Shown here: piece by piece, positions 59,864 to 64,000 of the stretch | Layout of the letters: every line of letters begins with the position of its first letter | Position numbering within the stretch: the first letter of the stretch is position 1 | From: CAWKCE01 sp032127035 | GTDB lineage: Bacteria > Actinomycetota > Actinomycetes > JAHEKZ01 | Length of the DNA: 64,000 nucleotides | Direction of reading: 5' to 3' | NCBI GenBank assembly: GCA_963848085.1 | Contig: CAWKCE010000003.1 | Location: 124,001-188,000 of the forward strand | Notes under the pieces: generated by a model | What the model saw: only the letters and a program-made list of their open reading frames with translations | The model's database searches: none | What the model was told of the DNA's origin: nothing | Made by a program: the position numbers and the translations under genes

Positions 59864-61189
59864 TTGACTGGCTTCCACCGAGCGAACTCACTTCCCCTCG
59901 CCCGCGCGCCCGCCAGCTCGAGTCTCGGGGAGGACGCAGATCCGCCGTCGGGTGGAGGAGCGGCTCCTCCTCGCGGACGAGATCGCCCGCGCGCCGCGGC
60001 GCGGCGGCTCCGCGGGTATCTGGGCAGAGCCGAGCCCGAGGTGGTGGACGCCGCCCTTGCCATGGTCATCACCGCCACGGCGATGGCGAGCTACGTCGGT
60101 CGCGGTGGTCAGCTGCTCGAGGCGGACGAGGGGCCACTCCGGTTCGCCGAGCCGGATGTCGTCGGCACCGTCCTGCTGCTGGTCGGGACCGTTGTCGTCT
60201 TCTGGTGGCGGCGGGCTCCGCTGCTCGTCCTGGTCGTCTCGGGCGTGGCCTTCTTCGTCTACCACGAGTTCGGCTATGCGCCGCCCCCAGTTCCCTACGT
60301 GATTCTCATCTGCCTGTTCTGGCTGACCACGCTGTGGCCGCCGGCCCGGTCGCTGGCAACAGCGGCTGTGCTCGTCGCCGGCGTGGTTCTGCTGTACGTC
60401 ACCCGCAGCGGCCCGCTCACCGACGACCACTTCCTTGCCTACCTGATCGCGATCGCAGCCACCTGGGGCCTCGGCTACGGGGTCCAGCTCACGCAGGCGC
60501 GCACGGATCTCGTCGAGGAGCACGCGGCCCACCTGAGGCGCGAGCGCGACGTGACCACCCGGTTGGCGATCCAGCAGGAACGGGCCCGCATCGCACGCGA
60601 CCTGCACGACGTGGTCGCCCATCACGTCGGTGTCATCGTGGCTCGCGCGGGGATGGAGCAGCGGACAGTCGCCCAGCGAGGCCAGAACCCACAGGCGCTG
60701 CAGTCGATCGAGTCCGTCGGCCGGGAGGCCCTCGCCGAGATGCGGCGGATGCTTGATGTCCTGCAGCCCACAGAGGGTGTGCCCGAGACAGCTGAGTGCC
60801 AAGGTGTCGACCAGCTCGACGCCTTGCTCGAGCAGGTCGAGTCCGCCGGGCTGCCCTGCGCCCTCACCGTGCGCGGGCCCCAACGTCCGCTGCCGGCCGC
60901 CGTGGCGTCGACGGCGTACCACGTCGTCCAGGAGGCCCTGACGAACGCGCTGAAGCATGCCGGACCGACCCGGGCGGAGGTGTGGGTCACCTATTCGCCG
61001 CAGTCGCTGCGCGTCGAGGTGCTGGACGAGGGGGGCGGCCTCCGCCGGGGCTCGAACCCGGGCCATGGACTGGCGGGCATGCGACAGCGAGTCGCTCTCG
61101 TCGGCGGGAAGCTGTCGGTCGGCGCGCGGCCCGGAGGCGGCTTCGAGGTCTGCGCTGAACTGCCGGTACCCGTGGGGTCGCCGTCGTGA
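59864..61189 (+). CDS. Sensor histidine kinase (HisKA_3/NarL type)
   Basis: A 441-residue membrane kinase. Five or six hydrophobic segments (about 65-195), a coiled linker, the phosphoacceptor motif ERARIARDLHDVVAHHVGVI, and an ATPase domain with EALTNALKHAG (N box) and GHGLAGMRQRVALVGGKL (G box). The start TTG at 59864 follows GGGGG; a GGTTA element repeats there with an 11-base period (59846 and 59857), which could be a regulator site. It is coupled to its response regulator (GTGA overlap) and divergent from the RND operon. Confidence 0.9.
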   Translation: MTGFHRANSLPLARAPASSSLGEDADPPSGGGAAPPRGRDRPRAAARRLRGYLGRAEPEVVDAALAMVITATAMASYVGRGGQLLEADEGPLRFAEPDVVGTVLLLVGTVVVFWWRRAPLLVLVVSGVAFFVYHEFGYAPPPVPYVILICLFWLTTLWPPARSLATAAVLVAGVVLLYVTRSGPLTDDHFLAYLIAIAATWGLGYGVQLTQARTDLVEEHAAHLRRERDVTTRLAIQQERARIARDLHDVVAHHVGVIVARAGMEQRTVAQRGQNPQALQSIESVGREALAEMRRMLDVLQPTEGVPETAECQGVDQLDALLEQVESAGLPCALTVRGPQRPLPAAVASTAYHVVQEALTNALKHAGPTRAEVWVTYSPQSLRVEVLDEGGGLRRGSNPGHGLAGMRQRVALVGGKLSVGARPGGGFEVCAELPVPVGSPS

Positions 61190-61878
61190 TCCGGGTCCTC
61201 ATCGCTGACGACCAGTCGCTGATGCGCACCGCGCTTCGAAGCTGCCTCGACGGGGAGCCGGACATCGAGGTGGTCGGTGAGGCGGCCGATGGGCTGCAGG
61301 CCGTCGAGCTTGCTGAGACGTTGCGGCCCGACGTGGTGCTGATGGACATCCGGATGCCCCACCTTGACGGGGTCGAGGCAACCCGACGACTGGCCGGTCG
61401 CCTGGCTCCGTCGCCCACGAAAGTTCTCGTGGTCACCACGTTCAGCCTCGACGAGTACGTGTTCGAGGCTCTCCGCGCCGGCGCGAGCGGCTTCCTACTC
61501 AAAGACGCGACCGCTGAGGAGGTCGTGCACGCCGTGCGCGTGATCGCCGCCGGAGACGCCCTCCTTGCCCCGGCGGTGACCCGCCAGCTGCTCGACCGAT
61601 ATGCACGTACCCTTCCGCGGGCCGTCCCGTCCGCCGAGCTGACAGACGGGCTGACCGACCGCGAAGTGGATGTCCTTCGGCTGGTCTCCGTGGGACTGGG
61701 GACGGCCGAGATCGCTGCTGAGCTCCACGTCGCGCCGAGCAGCGTGAAGACCCACATCGGTCATTTGCTCGACAAGCTGGGTGTCCCTGACCGGCTGCAT
61801 CTGGTGATCTACGCCTACGAGAACGGACTCATCCAGCCGGGGGGGCATTTCGTGCCCTCGGACGACGCGGGGAACTAG
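61186..61878 (+). CDS. Response regulator, NarL/FixJ family
   Basis: A 230-residue regulator. Receiver domain with Asp8-Asp9, phosphoacceptor Asp54 (VVLMDIRMPH) and Lys104 (FLLKDATAEE); C-terminal LuxR-type helix-turn-helix with LTDREVDVLRLVSVGLGTAE and VAPSSVKTHIGHLLDKLG. It receives the phosphate from the kinase whose gene overlaps it and probably regulates the divergent RND efflux operon. Confidence 0.94.
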   Translation: MIRVLIADDQSLMRTALRSCLDGEPDIEVVGEAADGLQAVELAETLRPDVVLMDIRMPHLDGVEATRRLAGRLAPSPTKVLVVTTFSLDEYVFEALRAGASGFLLKDATAEEVVHAVRVIAAGDALLAPAVTRQLLDRYARTLPRAVPSAELTDGLTDREVDVLRLVSVGLGTAEIAAELHVAPSSVKTHIGHLLDKLGVPDRLHLVIYAYENGLIQPGGHFVPSDDAGN

Positions 61879-61977
61879 GGGTCGGCGCCAGCGACTTTCG
61901 TCCCTGTCTCCGGGCACCCCGCCGGCCGTAGCGTGCGTGGCGTCGCGAGCGATCGACGTGGGTTGGAGGCGGGTGCC

Positions 61978-62814
61978 ATGTGTCGTTGGCTGGCCTATCG
62001 GGGGGAAGCCATCCCGCCTGCCGAGCTCATCCTGCACGCCAAGCACTCCTTGGTGGCGCAGTCGCTCGACTCACCGTTGGGCGCCGAGACGGTCAACGGC
62101 GACGGCTTTGGCTTCGGCTGGTACGCGACCGATGACCGCCTTCCGCCCGGGGTGTTTCACAGCACCGAGCCCGCGTGGAACGACCGGAACCTTCGGGAGA
62201 TCAGCCAGGCAGTGACGTCACCGCTGTTCTTCAGCCACGTGAGAGCAGCTGCCGCGCCCCCGATCCAGCAGACCAACTGCCACCCGTTCCGTTTCGAGAA
62301 CTGGCTGTTCATGCACAACGGCGTCGTGTCGGACTTCGCTGAGACCAAGCGGGACCTGACGTTCGCCGTGGACGCTGAGCTGTATCCGCGCATCCTGGGA
62401 ACCACCGACTCCGAGGTGGTGTTCTACCTTGCCTTGTCCCTGGGGCTCCGGGATGACCCGGTCGCCGCCGTGGGCGGGGCCATCGCCACCGTTGAGACGG
62501 TGGGTCGTCGCCACGGCGTGAAGTTCCCCTTCCAGGGCACGCTGGCGGTGTCGGACGGCAGGACGATCTGGGCCTTCCGCTACTCGTCCCAAGGGCGGAG
62601 CCGGACCCTGTTCCACTCAGCAGACATCGGCGCCCTGAGGCAGATGTACCCGGACGTGGAGCGCCTTCGCCGGTTCGGCGAGAACGCCCACGTGGTGGTC
62701 TCGGAGCCGTTGAACGACCTTCCCGGTGCGTTCGTCGAGGTACCCGAGTCCACGGTCGCTGTGCTCGACGCAACCGGGTACCACCACCAGAGCTTCGTTC
62801 CGTCCAGCGACTGA
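61978..62814 (+). CDS. Class II glutamine amidotransferase family protein
   Basis: A 278-residue Ntn-hydrolase. The catalytic Cys2 follows the initiator Met (MCRWLAYRG), and the pocket motifs NGDGFGFGWYA, FFSHVRAA, QTNCHPFRFENWLFMHNGVV and GTTDSEVVFYLAL are present. It resembles the YafJ/EgtC-type stand-alone amidotransferases, which hydrolyse gamma-glutamyl bonds (glutathione- or ergothioneine-related). No ergothioneine genes are adjacent, so the substrate is open. The start must be at 61978 to place Cys at position 2. Confidence 0.9.
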   Translation: MCRWLAYRGEAIPPAELILHAKHSLVAQSLDSPLGAETVNGDGFGFGWYATDDRLPPGVFHSTEPAWNDRNLREISQAVTSPLFFSHVRAAAAPPIQQTNCHPFRFENWLFMHNGVVSDFAETKRDLTFAVDAELYPRILGTTDSEVVFYLALSLGLRDDPVAAVGGAIATVETVGRRHGVKFPFQGTLAVSDGRTIWAFRYSSQGRSRTLFHSADIGALRQMYPDVERLRRFGENAHVVVSEPLNDLPGAFVEVPESTVAVLDATGYHHQSFVPSSD

Positions 62815-62830
62815 GGTTCGTGGGCGGCAA

Positions 62831-64000
62831 CTAGGCGTCGACGTCGACGCGTTCTTCCTCCTCGGCCTTGGGGGCCCGCGGCGCGGTCGACGAGAGGAAC
62901 TCGAGGGCGACCAGGACGGCGAGCAGGCCGATCACCAGCCACAGCACCGCAGAAGGCGTGGGCGGGCTCAGCAGGAACAGCCAGCTGCCGAACACCGCGA
63001 CGGTCACCACTCGGTATCCGGTGCGGTGCCCGGCGAAGAAGGCGCCCACCCGCCCGGTGTCGAGCCCGGACTTCTCTCCGCCTTGGGTGACGAGCCGACC
63101 GGTCGTGCGGCGGGTCGCCGTCGCCCACGCCGCGTCTCCGGTCACGGCGGCGCCGAAGGCGACGATCAGCCCGAGCAGGAAGAACACCCGCAGACCGTTC
63201 TTGAGGAATCGCACGACGGTGTCGTACACAACGGCCGCGGTGTCCGCGCTCACCGCATCCGACGTGGTCGCATCGATGTATGCGGTGCGGCCGATCGCCA
63301 GGGCCAGGCCCACGAGCAGGGCGGCACCGGAGACGAGGAGGGCGGACGTCATCACGGTCCGGCGCCGGTTGCGCGACAGTGCGATTGCGCCGGCGAAGCA
63401 CAGCAGTGCCAGCAGCGGCAGCAGCCAGGCCAGGGTGTTGAGCAGCTTGACCAGCTTGCGGGCGTCGACGAGGTACTGGACGTTGGCCACCGGCAGGTCG
63501 ACGCTCGCGGAGGTCGACGGCAGCTTCGACGCCAGGTCGAAGCCGTTGGCGGTGAGCTGCTGCTTCACGTCGGCCAGGATGGGGCCGATGTCGAGGACGA
63601 GCCGGCCGTTTTGGATCTGGATTGCGGTTTCTTGGGTGGAACCGGTGACGAACGCGACGACCGACGCCGATGCCTGCCGGTTCACCGCCCGCCAGAGGGC
63701 GTCGAACTGGTCGCTCGACAGCGCCTTGACGACGAGGTCGTTGGTGGTGGACTCCACCTGGCTGGCGATCGGCCCGGCCGCAAACGTCAGCTCCGGGGGC
63801 AGGTTCTGCTGGAGCGCCGCCTCGACGTCGAACTGGGTGAAGATTGCGGTGGTCACCGCCTGGGCGACGTCGTCGATGACGGCTGGGCTGTCTGCCAGCG
63901 GAGCGACCGTCTCCACGTACCGATCGGTGCTCAGCAAGGTGTTGCGCGTCCACACGGCGATCCCCGCCACCGGCACGAGCAGGAAGCCGAGCACGAGCAG
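62831..64000 (-). CDS. Integral membrane protein, 5' end outside the window
   Basis: At least 387 residues are encoded. The order is a first hydrophobic segment at the right edge (GFLLVPVAGIAVWTRNTLLS), a soluble extracytoplasmic region (TDRYVETVAPLADSPAVIDD onward, VESTTNDLVVKALSSDQF), then five or so membrane helices, ending in an acidic Glu/Asp tail. The N-terminal half resembles actinobacterial proteins of unknown function with a large outside domain. The start lies beyond 64000. Role unknown. Confidence 0.8.
   Translation of the reverse strand: MLVLGFLLVPVAGIAVWTRNTLLSTDRYVETVAPLADSPAVIDDVAQAVTTAIFTQFDVEAALQQNLPPELTFAAGPIASQVESTTNDLVVKALSSDQFDALWRAVNRQASASVVAFVTGSTQETAIQIQNGRLVLDIGPILADVKQQLTANGFDLASKLPSTSASVDLPVANVQYLVDARKLVKLLNTLAWLLPLLALLCFAGAIALSRNRRRTVMTSALLVSGAALLVGLALAIGRTAYIDATTSDAVSADTAAVVYDTVVRFLKNGLRVFFLLGLIVAFGAAVTGDAAWATATRRTTGRLVTQGGEKSGLDTGRVGAFFAGHRTGYRVVTVAVFGSWLFLLSPPTPSAVLWLVIGLLAVLVALEFLSSTAPRAPKAEEEERVDVDA

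Overview
The window is a very GC-rich, gene-dense stretch of an actinobacterial chromosome. It carries many GTG starts and ATGA/GTGA stop-start overlaps, mycothiol-type DinB-fold proteins, a DtxR/IdeR regulator with every metal ligand, and two NarL-style and PadR-style regulatory units. The gene content would suit a Nocardioides-like soil or marine actinobacterium, but that is an inference from content, not a phylogeny. Several loci concern sulfur, methylated amines and metals or drugs.

Left part (1-12.8 kb): the start of a photolyase gene, a secreted endonuclease/exonuclease/phosphatase-fold protein, an amidohydrolase, IdeR, and a PadR/membrane-protein pair. A compact persulfide/sulfite detoxification operon follows at 5.1-8.4 kb: a CsoR-family sensor with a CstR-like Cys pair, rhodanese, MBL-rhodanese dioxygenase, a second rhodanese and a TauE exporter. 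Two near-identical palindromic operators precede it. Next come a class III aminotransferase, CcdA with a TlpA-like lipoprotein, and an aldehyde dehydrogenase.

Middle (12.8-36 kb): a multiply frameshifted secreted-protein pseudogene lies between two related ~110 bp repeats. An MttB-superfamily methyltransferase is divergent from two flavin dehydrogenases/demethylases, which suggests betaine or dimethylglycine-type catabolism. Then come a DinB protein, glutamate decarboxylase with a membrane protein, a fasciclin protein, a copper monooxygenase-like lipoprotein, a PuuB-like oxidoreductase, secreted repeat proteins, and an unusual fusion of a His-rich, metallopeptidase-like region to a HicA-like domain. 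A coupled GcvT-like/flavoprotein pair, a DinB-fold protein and an MFS transporter finish this part.

Variable region (36-48 kb): it is organised around a tRNA-Arg(CCU) gene. A partial copy of the tRNA 3' end lies 3.4 kb away and a decayed tRNA-like sequence lies on the other side. Contents are a truncated ThrE-like exporter, an AI-2E family transporter, a second fasciclin protein, an ABC-2 transporter, remnants of one transposase-like element, and a small operon. That operon (44.7-46.4 kb) encodes a DszB-type desulfinase homologue with conserved Cys/His/Arg and a rhodanese, and it is bracketed by the element remnants. ABC-transporter and other gene fragments follow.

Right part (48-64 kb): a heterodimeric ABC exporter, a secreted protein, two RND pumps separated by a very small adaptor-like lipoprotein, a divergent two-component system, a class II glutamine amidotransferase, and a membrane protein running off the end. 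No CRISPR array, rRNA, intact transposase or phage module is visible.
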